From Sipunculus nudus (lineage: Eukaryota > Annelida > Sipuncula > Golfingiida > Sipunculidae): a stretch of DNA of 64,000 nt. The DNA lies in the NCBI GenBank assembly GCA_026874595.1, contig CM049318.1, positions 50,990,750-51,054,749 of the forward strand. Reading direction: 5' to 3'. The notes beneath the pieces are model-generated. The model did not search any database. It saw only the letters and a program-made list of their open reading frames with translations, and was not told the origin of the DNA. Position numbers and translations under genes: made by a program. Shown piece after piece: positions 12,090 to 23,450 of this stretch. How positions within the stretch are numbered: the first letter of the stretch is position 1; each line of letters begins with the position of its first letter.

Positions 12090-13185
12090 GAAGTTTGTGG
12101 CAAAGAAATATGGCTGTAACATTTTATGCAGAAAATCATTGAACAGAGGTGGCGCAACCTGTAGGTTTAAACTCATGCCTGTAATGTGATCATATGCCTA
12201 AAAATATTTGGTAATGTTTGTTAAAGTGGTTCATAAGATAAAGGTAAAAGAGTTTGCACCATATATGGAAACATGTGAAATCAGAAAATTCGGCAATCAG
12301 TAAAATTTGTACTCCTGTGTAAAATTAATCCTAAAACAATTCTATATATTTTTAATATATATTTTATTCATTGTGCGCAGACACTCGTTAAACAAAATTG
12401 GCGCAACTTGAAGGTTATTCACATGTCAGTCATGTGCAAAGATTGTCTGTAAAAATGGGTGATGGGGCAGCAATGAACATAGAGAAATGGGGAGCTTGAT
12501 GGACGGACGGAAGGGAAATAAGAAAATATTGCATTCAGCAACATTTAACTCCGTTGGAAAAATCATTATGAAAATAATTCTGTTTAAAATATCTTTCAAT
12601 GACTTCTCCTGGCTGGCTCCTAGGAATCCTTGCATATGAGTTTAAGGCTAAAGTGTTTATGTGTGCTGAATGATTTGAAGGAAAGTGCAAAAGACTACTT
12701 TCGAGCGCAGAAACTCATTTAACATAGGTGTTACCAGGTGCAAGTAATTCATATCTCAGTCCTGTGCTGAGTAACTCTAAGGAAAGAAGGCTATAAGGGT
12801 TTCAAAGATATGTAATAAAAGAATGGGGAAGGACGGACCGACGGAAGGACAATAGGGAAATCAAAACTTTTGTGATCAGCAAAAATTTAATTCCGGTTGA
12901 AATATCAGTCTGGAAATAATTCGGTTCACTATAGTGTTCATTGAATTTCCCTAGCTCAAAGGAAGCCTTGCACAAGATTTGAAGGCTGTTTATTGTTCTT
13001 ATTTATTGACTTCTATGAAAGAAAGTGAAAAAGACCATTTTAGAGCGCAGAAAGAGATGATAAGCTGGAACTTCTATTATCACTCCTCCGATAAATCAGT
13101 TATATCATATACCTGTGAGGGTTGTGCAGACAACAAACATTGGACTCGAACACTTGACAAGTATTGGAGATTAGGAATCCAGTAA
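12090..13185 (+). repeat. Intron 5 tandem repeat family S (about 320-340 bp), unit 1
   Basis: Three to four degenerate copies of a 320-340-bp module repeat here. Landmarks are gcgcagaaactcattaaaca, ggtggcgc, a ctgcagg-type step, a ggacggacggaagg run, and ctccaaggaatccttgca. The same module is at 16,174-17,269, 28,900-30,050, 52,140-52,945, 56,476-56,770 and, inverted, 25,200-25,480. Short open frames in it are repeat-derived. Confidence 0.75.
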
Positions 13186-14406
13186 TCGTAACCATAAACA
13201 AACAACTGTTATGACCTGATGCATGTACTGCTTGTATATTAGAGGGAAATTCCGTCTATGTACATTGTCGAAATATAACTAGGTAGAGAAAACTCACAAA
13301 GACACACACACACACACATATTTCGGGAATATAACAATGCAAGGCTAATCGAAAACTAGCTACAATGTCTGACACATTGACATTTCCAACATATATGTCT
13401 GTTTAACGTGTTTGTACTTGTACGCATTCATCCGTTCTTGTCCTGTCACTGGACATAGTGTTTCATGACAAAAAGGCTGTTTTCAAATTTTTTGGTTTTA
13501 ACGATGATCCACTGTGGATTTTCCTGAGCAATATTGAGAATAGTTCCGGTAAAGATATGAACGTTTGTTCTGCAGGTCACCAGGTGAACCTGGGTTACTG
13601 AAACATGATACAGAGTAAAACACAAAAACGTTCGATTATAATTTCCTGGCAGAGTTATTTTTGTAGGCTTCGACTACATTTATAGTTTACATAAGTGTTC
13701 TATGGCCCAGTCATCTCGCAGATTGCATAGTACTAATGAAACCTAACCTGAGGAAGTATTTTTATACTTTAAAAAAATTAAGCAGAGCTGATGCAGAGCT
13801 CTTTCGATAATGTTTTTGGGCATTTTTGGTTTGTTTTATTTTAGGCGTCAATTCTGCCAAATCTCCAATACCCCCTCTCCTCCCCGAATCGAGAAACAGC
13901 ATCTGGGGGAAGGGTAAAGATGTGTGCCCTTTTTTCGTCCGTCATGATTTTCTTTAGTGTCATGAGAAATTGATTTATAATGTCAAGCAAAATGTCCAGT
14001 TTTACATTTATTCTCTCATCTATGTTAAAGTTTGGGGGGTTTTCCAAGGTGGTTCCGTGTAAACTAAAGACGCTATCACATGATGGTGGATTAGTCGCCG
14101 AGTTGGCCCTGAGCTCACTCGGTTCAATTTGTTGAATAGCTCGGGTAAACTAGGCTATATCGGATTGCCTAGTGAGAATATTAAACACGATAAGATGAGG
14201 TGTTTCCTCTTCAAATGGAAACAGCATCTCTGCCTCAGCAGCAATGTTGACAGGAATTCCCGTCATCCATGGATGACCCTCCTTAAAGTCGTGCTAAACT
14301 CGTACGTATTTCTTTATTAGGTGATACAGCTTAAGTCTATTGAATACATTTTAGTGACTGCAAATGTCTGTGTTTTCCAATTGTACTGATAAAATTGTTA
14401 TTACAG

Positions 14407-14826
14407 GTTCACCCGTAGGGGTGTCAGACCGCTCCAGTTCCTCTGGCTGTACCGCTGATGTTGATGCTTGGAGCTTCTACGAGGGTTTGGCATGCGTAAA
14501 AACAAAGACGAAGCTGAGTTGTGGAACACCAATTCCATTGTCATGGACAACCCTCAAGTCAACTAGATATCCAGACCTCATCGGGTGGGGAGATGCTGCT
14601 ACTAATGGAGGTACCCCGAATAAAGTACAATGCACCACCAAAGTCCCCAATGGACCAAGGGGGATACTATGGTGACGCAGGGGCAGCAATCGTTTATAAT
14701 GGCAAACTTAAAGGTATCATATCTCACACGTCGTGCGGCTCAACATTATATATACTGGCGGCATGAAGATAAATAAAATGCTTGACGGCCTGATTGCAAA
14801 TTGTGGTTGCCTCATGGCCAGACTAG
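14407..14826 (+). pseudogene. Copy A exon 4, second tandem copy
   Basis: Identical to 10327-10746, including the internal deletion. The lesion therefore predates the tandem duplication. Confidence 0.87.
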
Positions 14827-16027
14827 GTGAGTACATGTCATAATATGTTCTGCTAATCGATATTCATACCTCCGCCAGGAAGGTATTTTTCTTGTCTGTT
14901 CAGAATCTTTACGCAAAAAGTAAACAAATTTTTCTGAAATTTTGTGGAGGATAGGGTAACACCTAAGGCACATTCTATTTGAATTTGGGGGTATTCTGGA
15001 AGATTAGATTACATATTAAATTCCCAGGAAGTGACACAGGATGTGACACATGGCAATTTCTTTGTTCACGGGGAAACCGCTTCATTCATACGTGTTACGG
15101 CAAGCATTTTCTAAAGAATATGACATGATGAACCTGTTTTTCTGAAATTTTACCTTGTACAGGAAACACAGTAAAAATTGATTGGCCGGGGGGGGGGGGG
15201 GGGGGGGTTTCTTGGCAGAAATATCAGGTAGCCGTAAGACAACACAGGTTTATGTTTTCCTATATTCGATTTTTGTCGTCATTAACATTATGAGGTGGAT
15301 ATATTAATCATATGCCTTGTGTCTGACATCTGTATGAACAGCTTTGTTTATGTGAATTATTACATAGCGGCGTCGATTTATCTGCATGGGTGGAGAGTTG
15401 ACTTATATGCGTAGGTTGGCGCAATAGAAGATTTTGTTTGGTAATATATCATGATTTAATCACTTTGTTAAAATGAGGATAATCATACCAGCTTGACCGT
15501 AGGTTCACATAAAAATACGCTGATGGATCAAATTTAAATTAAAAGTAAAAATAAATAAATAAATTAAACATAAATCACTTTCGTATAACAGAAATATACA
15601 TAAAGAAAAGTGGAATTATTCGCGGAATAATCTCTCTGAATTTTTTAATTTCAAGAGATGGTCTGGTTCTAAATTTGATAATTAAATCCTAGATAATAGC
15701 AAAACTTTACACTGAACAAGTGTTCAATTCTTGCTTAAACGTGCATTTAACTGTTTCTACGGTCCACTTTCGGCCACTTGAGCAAGAGAGAGCTTGTATA
15801 AACGTTCTCCAAGGCACAAGACACCAATCATGTGTTTGCACTGTGTGAAAAACGTCCAACTCGCATTTAACGGTTTAAATATTTTTTCTTTGAATAGACC
15901 AAAGAGCACAAAATCGCAATATATTTTGGGACCTTTTCTTCATTTGCACATTCATAATTAGCAGCGAATCCATTGAACAAATAATTTTATGGCTTAAATC
16001 ACAAATATATGTTGTTTTGTATAAAAG

Positions 16028-16098
16028 GAACCCTCACCACAGCGACATCTGAAACGGACGACCCGGGATCAGGTGACAGTGACAGGGAGGCAATCACG
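16028..16098 (+). pseudogene. Copy A exon 5, second tandem copy
   Basis: Identical to 11944-12014, with acceptor ataaaag and donor gtacgt. It is in the position that would be spliced to the surviving exon 6 at 18115. Confidence 0.75.
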
Positions 16099-16173
16099 GT
16101 ACGTTTTCTTTATGTGTTAATATTTGAGATGATTTTACCTACTTATTGGTGTAATTTTTATATTGATAACTGT

Positions 16174-17269
16174 GAAGTTTGTGGCAAAGAAATATGGCTG
16201 TAACATTTTATGCAGAAAATCATTGAACAGAGGTGGCGCAACCTGTAGGTTTAAACTCATGCCTGTAATGTGATCATATGCCTAAAAATATTTGGTAATG
16301 TTTGTTAAAGTGGTTCATAAGATAAAGGTAAAAGAGTTTGCACCATATATGGAAACATGTGAAATCAGAAAATTCGGCAATCAGTAAAATTTGTACTCCT
16401 GTGTAAAATTAATCCTAAAACAATTCTATATATTTTTAATATATATTTTATTCATTGTGCGCAGACACTCGTTAAACAAAATTGGCGCAACTTGAAGGTT
16501 ATTCACATGTCAGTCATGTGCAAAGATTGTCTGTAAAAATGGGTGATGGGGCAGCAATGAACATAGAGAAATGGGGAGCTTGATGGACGGACGGAAGGGA
16601 AATAAGAAAATATTGCATTCAGCAACATTTAACTCCGTTGGAAAAATCATTATGAAAATAATTCTGTTTAAAATATCTTTCAATGACTTCTCCTGGCTGG
16701 CTCCTAGGAATCCTTGCATATGAGTTTAAGGCTAAAGTGTTTATGTGTGCTGAATGATTTGAAGGAAAGTGCAAAAGACTACTTTCGAGCGCAGAAACTC
16801 ATTTAACATAGGTGTTACCAGGTGCAAGTAATTCATATCTCAGTCCTGTGCTGAGTAACTCTAAGGAAAGAAGGCTATAAGGGTTTCAAAGATATGTAAT
16901 AAAAGAATGGGGAAGGACGGACCGACGGAAGGACAATAGGGAAATCAAAACTTTTGTGATCAGCAAAAATTTAATTCCGGTTGAAATATCAGTCTGGAAA
17001 TAATTCGGTTCACTATAGTGTTCATTGAATTTCCCTAGCTCAAAGGAAGCCTTGCACAAGATTTGAAGGCTGTTTATTGTTCTTATTTATTGACTTCTAT
17101 GAAAGAAAGTGAAAAAGACCATTTTAGAGCGCAGAAAGAGATGATAAGCTGGAACTTCTATTATCACTCCTCCGATAAATCAGTTATATCATATACCTGT
17201 GAGGGTTGTGCAGACAACAAACATTGGACTCGAACACTTGACAAGTATTGGAGATTAGGAATCCAGTAA
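16174..17269 (+). repeat. Intron 5 tandem repeat family S, unit 2
   Basis: Second copy of the 12,090-13,185 block, brought along by the 4.08-kb tandem duplication. Confidence 0.75.
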
Positions 17270-18114
17270 TCGTAACCATAAACAAACAACTGTTATGACC
17301 TGATGCATGTACTGCTTGTATATTAGAGGGAAATTCCGTCTATGTACATTGTCGAAATATAACTAGGTAGAGAAAACTCACAAAGACACACACACACACA
17401 CATATTTCGGGAATATAACAATGCAAGGCTAATCGAAAACTAGCTACAATGTCTGACACATTGACATTTCCAACATATATGTCTGTTTAACGTGTTTGTA
17501 CTTGTACGCATTCATCCGTTCTTGTCCTGTCACTGGACATAGTGTTTCATGACAAAAAGGCTGTTTTCAAATTTTTTGGTTTTAACGATGATCCACTGTG
17601 GATTTTCCTGAGCAATATTGAGAATAGTTCCGGTAAAGATATGAACGTTTGTTCTGCAGGTCACCAGGTGAACCTGGGTTACTGAAACATGATACAGAGT
17701 AAAACACAAAAACGTTCGATTATAATTTCCTGGCAGAGTTATTTTTGTAGGCTTCGACTACATTTATAGTTTACATAAGTGTTCTATGGCCCAGTCATCT
17801 CGCAGATTGCATAGTACTAATGAAACCTAACCTGAGGAAGTATTTTTATACTTTAAAAAAATTAAGCAGAGCTGATGCAGAGCTCTTTCGATAATGTTTT
17901 TGGGCATTTTTGGTTTGTTTTATTTTAGGCGTCAATTCTGCCAAATCTCCAATACCCCCTCTCCTCCCCGAATCGAGAAACAGCATCTGGGGGAAGGGTA
18001 AAGATGTGTGCCCTTTTTTCGTCCGTCATGATTTTCTTTAGTGTCATGAGAAATTGATTTATAATGTCAAGCAAAATGTCCAGTTTTACATTTATTCTCT
18101 CATCTGTCTTGCAG

Positions 18115-18333
18115 GCTAGCTGTCCAGCGGGTGAGAAAACCATCTGTATGAAATGTATAAAGCTTACTGCGAACAGCGCGTTTTGTGCCGGAAACCATGA
18201 CGGCTCCGGAAACGCAACTCTGTCTGGAAAGACATGCAGTTCAGATGAGGTACAGAATACGGCATTCACATGCGACGCCGCTAGCAAGATCGCCACGTGC
18301 GACCACACCAAGATGACGGGTGGTTGTGAATGA
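18115..18333 (+). pseudogene. Copy A exon 6 (Cys-rich domain, truncated)
   Basis: The acceptor tgtcttgcag is intact. The exon encodes ASCPAGEKTICMKC and most of the Cys-rich domain, closely similar to 57889-58152. TGA at 18331-18333 follows GGCE, where the intact gene reads GGCDCC. The last 16 residues, including three cysteines, are lost. Homology continues beyond the stop into the 3' flank. Confidence 0.87.
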
Positions 18334-20010
18334 TGCGATTACAAGATCAAAGGGTTATATTGCTATGCTAAACCATAACCCAAATACATGAAAGAAGATA
18401 CATTACCGACCATTCAAAGATGGCGGCATCCACCATTTGAAATGGGTAAATAATAATCAACAGTTAGAATTGATAAACTTTCAAATTAAAATACTGTTCA
18501 TACAGACATTACTATACCATATAGATGAAATAAAAAAAGAACTTTTGCAAAGCTGAGGATGCTGATTAATTTATTCTGACATTTTTCTTTGAATATTCTT
18601 CAATATTTTCCCATATAACTTCGGAGTTTTTAGTAATATCATCGATAGAAATTCACTATATATGCCTGCTGGTGATGGAAATGACTTTTAATTCAATTTT
18701 AATTTAATGTTTGTTGTTTCACTATCGGTAGCACAAGGGGTTTACTCACTGCATACTTTTATGAAATAGTTCTTTTTACGTTTAAAAGGAGGAAGGCAAA
18801 TCAATTATTTGGGATAAAATGTGGGGACCTTCATTAGGCACAGACTCATTAGACATGTTTTGTATACAAACATACATATTCACATATAGATGAAATGCGG
18901 TTCTCAATGATTCTGTTTGTAAGGATATTCGAGAGAAATTCATGGTGTAGCTGCTTGGTCAGTCTTTCTTGTTTCCCGTGGTAGATTAAACGACAATATT
19001 TAAGAAGTGAACGTTGGAAAGTGTTCAGTTGCATTTTTGAATAAATTGTCACCCTATTAGATTCTCGTTTACAGGGAAATAATGCAAAAAAAAAATTAAT
19101 TATGAATGCATTCTTGTTTGTACATGTTGTACTTTATTGTTGGAATAAACGGTCATCTTCAGCACAACAGGTGTCCCTTATTATTATAAACATGATTTTT
19201 TGCAAGCAGACATAACATATTGGTTGTCAGGATGTAAGACATCCTCACCACCCCTTCTTAACATCATAAGTCAGCCATTGCAAAAAGGTGAATTTCTAGC
19301 TTTTTTGCACCGAATAGAGTTAAGAAAGACGACGTTGTCTACCAGTTGTCCAAGGACTTCTAGTCCCTGTGACCTCTGACAAGCATCCACCCTATGGCAT
19401 GGAATATAATATAATAAGTCACTTAGACATTTTAGAACGCACGCGTTGGGTAAAGTACCCGCTGCCCAGTCTCAGTTGAATGGTCCAAGGAGGGGTCATT
19501 TAGTCAGTTTATTTGTCACATTTATCTCAAGGACTGAAGTATTATAGTTGTCTGCTTAATAATGACATCCATTCTAATTTAAGAATCAAATCCAAGTTCT
19601 CATAACAAAATTACTGGAATGAACAGGTGAGTAGCACCCCAACCGTGCGGAAAAATAAAGTCATACTTTTGATAACGCAAATTATAGGAATTAACTGGCG
19701 CCCTGAAAATTGAGGAAAAAGTAAGTCCCAGTTCTCATTCCAAAAACTAAAACAGCCTAGACTTGGTAAAATATAGTCCCGGTTCTCTTACATAAATTAC
19801 GGGAATATTCAGGCGAGTGGCAGGTTTAATCGGTGGAAAAATATAGTCCCTGTCTTCTTATTAATAACATTAAGCATTAGAATGGACAGATAAGTGGCAG
19901 GAAAAGCCTGTAGAAAGAGTATAAGCCCTGTCTTAATTATTAAAAAAAAACTACGAGATTAGGCAGGCGAGTTGCACCTAAAGCCTGCAGACATAAGATC
20001 GGACTTTGAA
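18334..20010 (+). other. Former 3' UTR and flank of the dead paralog
   Basis: Homologous to about 58,153-59,040 in copy B and 31,290-32,900 in copy C. AATAAA-like signals occur in gatgaaataaaaa and ggaataaacgg. No further gene was seen. Confidence 0.6.
19590..19995 (+). repeat. Degenerate minisatellite, about 65-75-bp period
   Basis: About five to six imperfect units share 'agtcc..gttctcat.aca.aattac.ggaat..acaggcgagtggca...ggaaaaatat'. The same array is at about 32,480-32,890 behind copy C but has been removed behind copy B, where the flanking sequences join near 59,040. Confidence 0.6.
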
Positions 20011-20340
20011 AGGGCCCTAATCACCTATCTTACTTTTATAAACTTAAGGTTTTTCCTTCAAATTTAAAAAAAAAAAAATAGGCCAAAAACGTAGATATCC
20101 CGACACACAACCTGTTGTTTTGAATATATCAACGTGTTTTATATATTTGGGTTCTGCCAAAATGAAACAAATTCAACAAAGGCATCTCGCGGCAAGTCAG
20201 ATAAGCCAGAGCTTTGCAAACGGCATTTTGGAATAGTGACCTAGGCCAACTACAGCAATAGACACCTTTGGTGGCCGTCGAAACATGTAAACAATTAGTA
20301 CCAGACCTAATTAACACAAACTATAGCAGCTTACGGATGG
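20010..20340 (+). repeat. Dispersed repeat family X
   Basis: Begins ggccctaatcacctatctta and includes ttcaacaaaggcatctcgcggcaagtcag and agccagagctttgcaaa. Related copies are at 22,510-23,030, 28,180-28,680, 32,900-33,290 and 59,045-59,370, with a longer 3' extension at 26,080-26,777 and 33,290-33,962. No coding capacity or terminal structure was recognised. Confidence 0.6.
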
Positions 20341-20619
20341 ATAGCCCTCACAGCCTTAAGCAAAAATATCCGGTCCCCTTGCGTGACGTCCAAACCATGA
20401 AGGGCAATTTCACTGTAAGTTAAGTAGCACGGCAATAGATAGGAGAGTGGCAAGTGAATTCTGCGGAGAATGATGATCAAGACCTCGTGCATATATTGGC
20501 CTCTATAAGAACATTATCCCGCACATTATTTATACGTGACATCAATGGCGTCAGTTTATCTTCCAGGGTGGGTGGGGGGGGGGGGGCGTGACTCCGCGCT
20601 CACATACACACACATATCT

Positions 20620-21255
20620 TTATTTAGCGTTTGTCTGACACATTTTAAAAATATATAACCATTAAATATTTTTTTTTGGGGGGGGGGGATAAGGTTTTAT
20701 ATTTCCAGTATAAAACTAATGGAACCAAAGTCTATAATTCCAATTATTAACATGTTTCATTTGCAATATAAATATTATTCTCTGAATAGCGGGGGTGGGG
20801 GATTGGGTTATAACATTCACCAAGAAGGGGGGATCAATACCCCTTTCTACCCCGTATATTGACGCCCCTGCGTCACTTCGAGGAGTTATCTAGACAGAGT
20901 TTAACATCACTTATATTTTTATCAACTGTATGACACATTTCAGTTATATCCTGAATTACATTTCAAATATATAACAATAAAGCATAAAGTTTTTTTTTAA
21001 AATAGGGTAATATGTTTCCAGTATATTTAGTTAATTCTAAACCAGGTTTAGATGTAATATTTCAGAGTATATTCATCAATGGATTCAATGTCTATACTTT
21101 TACTTATTAATATATTTCATTTGCAATATAAAAATTCTCTGAATAGTTGGGGGGGGGGGGGGGTGATTACATTGACCATCCCCTCTTCCTCCTTGCCAAA
21201 AGAGTGGGGGGGGGGGAATATATACCCCAATCCCTCCCTATATTGACGCCCCTGC
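20620..21255 (+). repeat. Two tandem copies of dispersed repeat family R
   Basis: Two related modules of about 330-360 bp follow each other, each with 'tttcatttgcaatataaa', 'tctctgaata', a G tract and 'tattgacgcccctgcg'. The pair recurs at 61,860-62,405. The second module carries a G-tract/C-tract foldback near 21,147-21,200. Confidence 0.65.
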
Positions 21256-21597
21256 GAGACATGAAAAAGTTCTCAAGATTCTGAGTTTTAAAATCACTTA
21301 TCCTGCATGGACCTGTAATCTTGAAGGAGTGATTTGGGTTGTAACATTTGTCAGGTGATCAATTTATTATCAGATGACTTCCTCGACCAGTAACCATAGG
21401 GTTTGGTTATCCGTTTGGGACCGGTAATCAAGGCCTTGTTCGAGCGACTGATTAAGACTAATGAACTTTTTTTATATCATTGTCAGAAATTTAAAAGAAA
21501 TTTTAAATACCGTAACCCCTTTAACACTATTGTTGTATAAATGTTTTAAAAAATATATGAAACGGCGCTTTTGTGGCGGGACTGGTCGCACTGGGGG

Positions 21598-21935
21598 ATT
21601 GCAACATCACTATAACGGTCACTCTTGTAACAACGCCAACTCGCTATCACGGCCACTCCTGTCAAACCGCCATCTCGCAGTTACGGCCACTCCTGTAACA
21701 CCGCCATCTCGCTGTCACGGCCACTCTTGTAACACCGCTATCTTGATGTCATGGCCACTCCTGAACACGGCCATCTCGCTATCACGGCCACTCCTGTAAC
21801 CCCGCCACCTCGCTATCACGGCCACTCTTTTACCACCTCCACCTTGCTATCACGGCCACTTCTGTGACACGACCACTACGCTATTACGGCCGCTCCTGTA
21901 ACACCGCCACCTCCATATGACGACAACTCCTGTAA
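21598..21935 (+). repeat. 34-bp minisatellite
   Basis: About ten units of a 34-bp repeat with core cggccactcctgtaacaccg. Copy B has about one unit at the matching point (62,745-62,775), so the array expanded in copy A or collapsed in B. Open frames across it are by-products of the period. Confidence 0.85.
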
Positions 21936-21939
21936 GAAC

Positions 21940-23450
21940 TTCCGTGGCAGACGGACAGCTGGACAGGCAGGCAGACAAGGCCATTAGTCCTGGTGTCATA
22001 TGGAACCAAAAAAGATGTAATATTATTTATAATTTTAGAAATATGGCACAAAATCATATTTTATAGGTTTTATGTGCAACGCCCTGTTAAGGTTAATTTT
22101 CAAACATTGTGGCGGTTATTTTATTTATACATACCTTTGACGGATTATGACCAAAGCAATAGGCTCCGGGTGTTATTGTATATACATATCCCCTTAAAGT
22201 TTGCAAGCGAGAGCTGCATAATTCTGGCCCTTAGAGCTAGGGCAAACAAACCAACAAACAGATGGACATACGTGACTGACCAACATGCTCGCCGAAATCT
22301 TTTATTCCGGCAAGCAACAAACAATGATGAAGTAAATAAGATAACTCACAGCCTGAGTCTATGTTCACCGACACTTGCAGTCGGTCTAGTGGCATCTTTT
22401 CGGCTTTTAAAAATTTTAGCTAAAATAAAACACGCAAGTAATCTTTAACTAGCATTACGATAAGGACAATCCGCTGTGTGCAGCTGGTTATTCTTGACAT
22501 ACAAATGTTTAAAGGGGCCTAATCCGATATCTGAAGTATTTTTATTAAAGATAATCCCTTGAACTTTTGATAAAAATAGGTCAGAAACGCTGATTCAAAC
22601 GCACACATACTGTTCCTTTTTATTATCCACGTGTTTATAACATGTGGTACAGCCGCTGAAATAAAAAGAAACACATTCGACAAGGACATCTGGCGGACAG
22701 TCAGACGAACCAGAGTTTTACGAAGGGCATTTTTGAAATTAATGACATTTCAATATCCCAACTATTTGAAGTAACCAACCAACTTACGTTACATGGTTTC
22801 CTGTTCATCAACATTCGAACATGTACCGTGTTTACAAACAGCTTGCAGATACATTTTAATAACGCCATACGCTCCGGGCATTGCCTCTATAAGACCTTTC
22901 CTGATATACCTACTGTTTGTTTATATGTAAACAGAATAAGCCGGGAATAAAATCATTTCTACTGAAAAAGGGGAGATGAATAGCTGGCTTTAAAAAAAAT
23001 GAATAAAGTTCCTTTTTGCTCAATGTGCAGAGGTGAATAACTAAAGAAGTTCAACATATTTTCCACTTAATAAGCTCTCTTGTTCTATAAATGTTGCTGG
23101 TTTTTAGCATATCTAAAGGTCAAACTCATTCATATTATAAGAAATGTGTTTTGAGTCTAAGACATGTTGCTGACATCTGCTAAAATGATTAAGCTATGGG
23201 CCTTGTTTGCTGATAAAATTTTAGTGCAACCCACAGGATTGCTGATAGAAAAGCGTGTCCCTTAAAAAGAAGTGGTGACAATAGGTACTTCGTTTTAAAA
23301 CCTTAAAACGTGAGGGAAATATGCCCCCACCCCGTGGCCCCCACCAATCCAAATGAGGCCCATGCATTAAGATGAGTATGACGTAAGAACTGAGAAAAAA
23401 ATGTTTATTGCACCTGCTTATTAAAAAGGTTAATGGTATACGCATGACGT
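21940..23450. other. Intergenic stretch between copy A and the minisatellite
   Basis: Contains a family X copy (22,510-23,030). The open frame of 151 codons at 21,993-22,448 shows no recognisable domain or signal peptide and I do not call it a gene. Otherwise nothing was seen. Confidence 0.5.
22510..23030 (+). repeat. Dispersed repeat family X
   Basis: Matches the 20,010 and 28,180 copies through ggcctaatccgatatctga, cgacaaggacatctggcgg and the agagttttacgaagggcat region. It is more diverged than the others. Confidence 0.5.

Larger units (their letters stand above)
9941..14020 (+). repeat. Tandem duplication unit 1 (4,080 bp)
   Basis: The unit starts tatgttaaagtttgg at 9941, and the identical sequence restarts at 14021. 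It contains exon 4, exon 5 and most of intron 5 of the dead paralog. It ends just before the acceptor of exon 6, so the first unit has no last exon. All reading frames in the two units give identical translations. The visible difference is a poly-G run of 16 here and 20 in unit 2. Confidence 0.93.
14021..18104 (+). repeat. Tandem duplication unit 2 (4,084 bp)
   Basis: This is the second unit, identical by eye to unit 1 apart from four more G in the homopolymer at 15188-15207. It is followed directly by tgtcttgcag and exon 6. The junctions catc|tatgtt and catc|tgtctt share only one or two bases with the left edge ttactc|tatgtt, so this is not recombination between long repeats. An assembly duplication is an alternative. 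Confidence 0.93.
7639..18333 (+). pseudogene. Dead paralog of the serine protease homolog gene (copy A)
   Basis: This locus keeps recognisable exons 2 (7639-7780), 3 (8868-9026), 4 (10327-10746 and again 14407-14826), 5 (11944-12014 and again 16028-16098) and 6 (18115-18333), in the order of the intact gene. It cannot make the protein. Promoter and exon 1 are deleted, and codon TGG has become TGA in exon 2 (7662-7664). A 2-bp insertion in exon 3 leads to TAG at 8980-8982. Exon 4 lacks about 90 bp and has single-base indels, and exon 6 stops early at 18331-18333. Splice sites remain largely consensus, which suggests fairly recent death. Expression as a non-coding RNA cannot be excluded. Confidence 0.88.
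506..21640 (+). repeat. Segmental duplication copy A (carries the dead paralog)
   Basis: Sequence from about 506 onward matches 35,651 onward in the same orientation, with scattered substitutions and indels. The match runs through the Penelope remnant, the (TA)n tracts, all gene exons except exon 1, the 3' flank, and ends at about 21,640 against 62,775. Copy A differs from copy B by loss of the promoter and exon 1, a 4.08-kb internal tandem duplication, and absence of the 3.5-kb transposon and of the 2-kb satellite in intron 1. The boundaries were placed by eye and could be off by tens of bases. Confidence 0.85.

Noticed and set aside
21993-22448. 151-codon plus-strand frame
   Set aside because: No domain, signal peptide or plausible composition was recognised, and it overlaps no conserved block.
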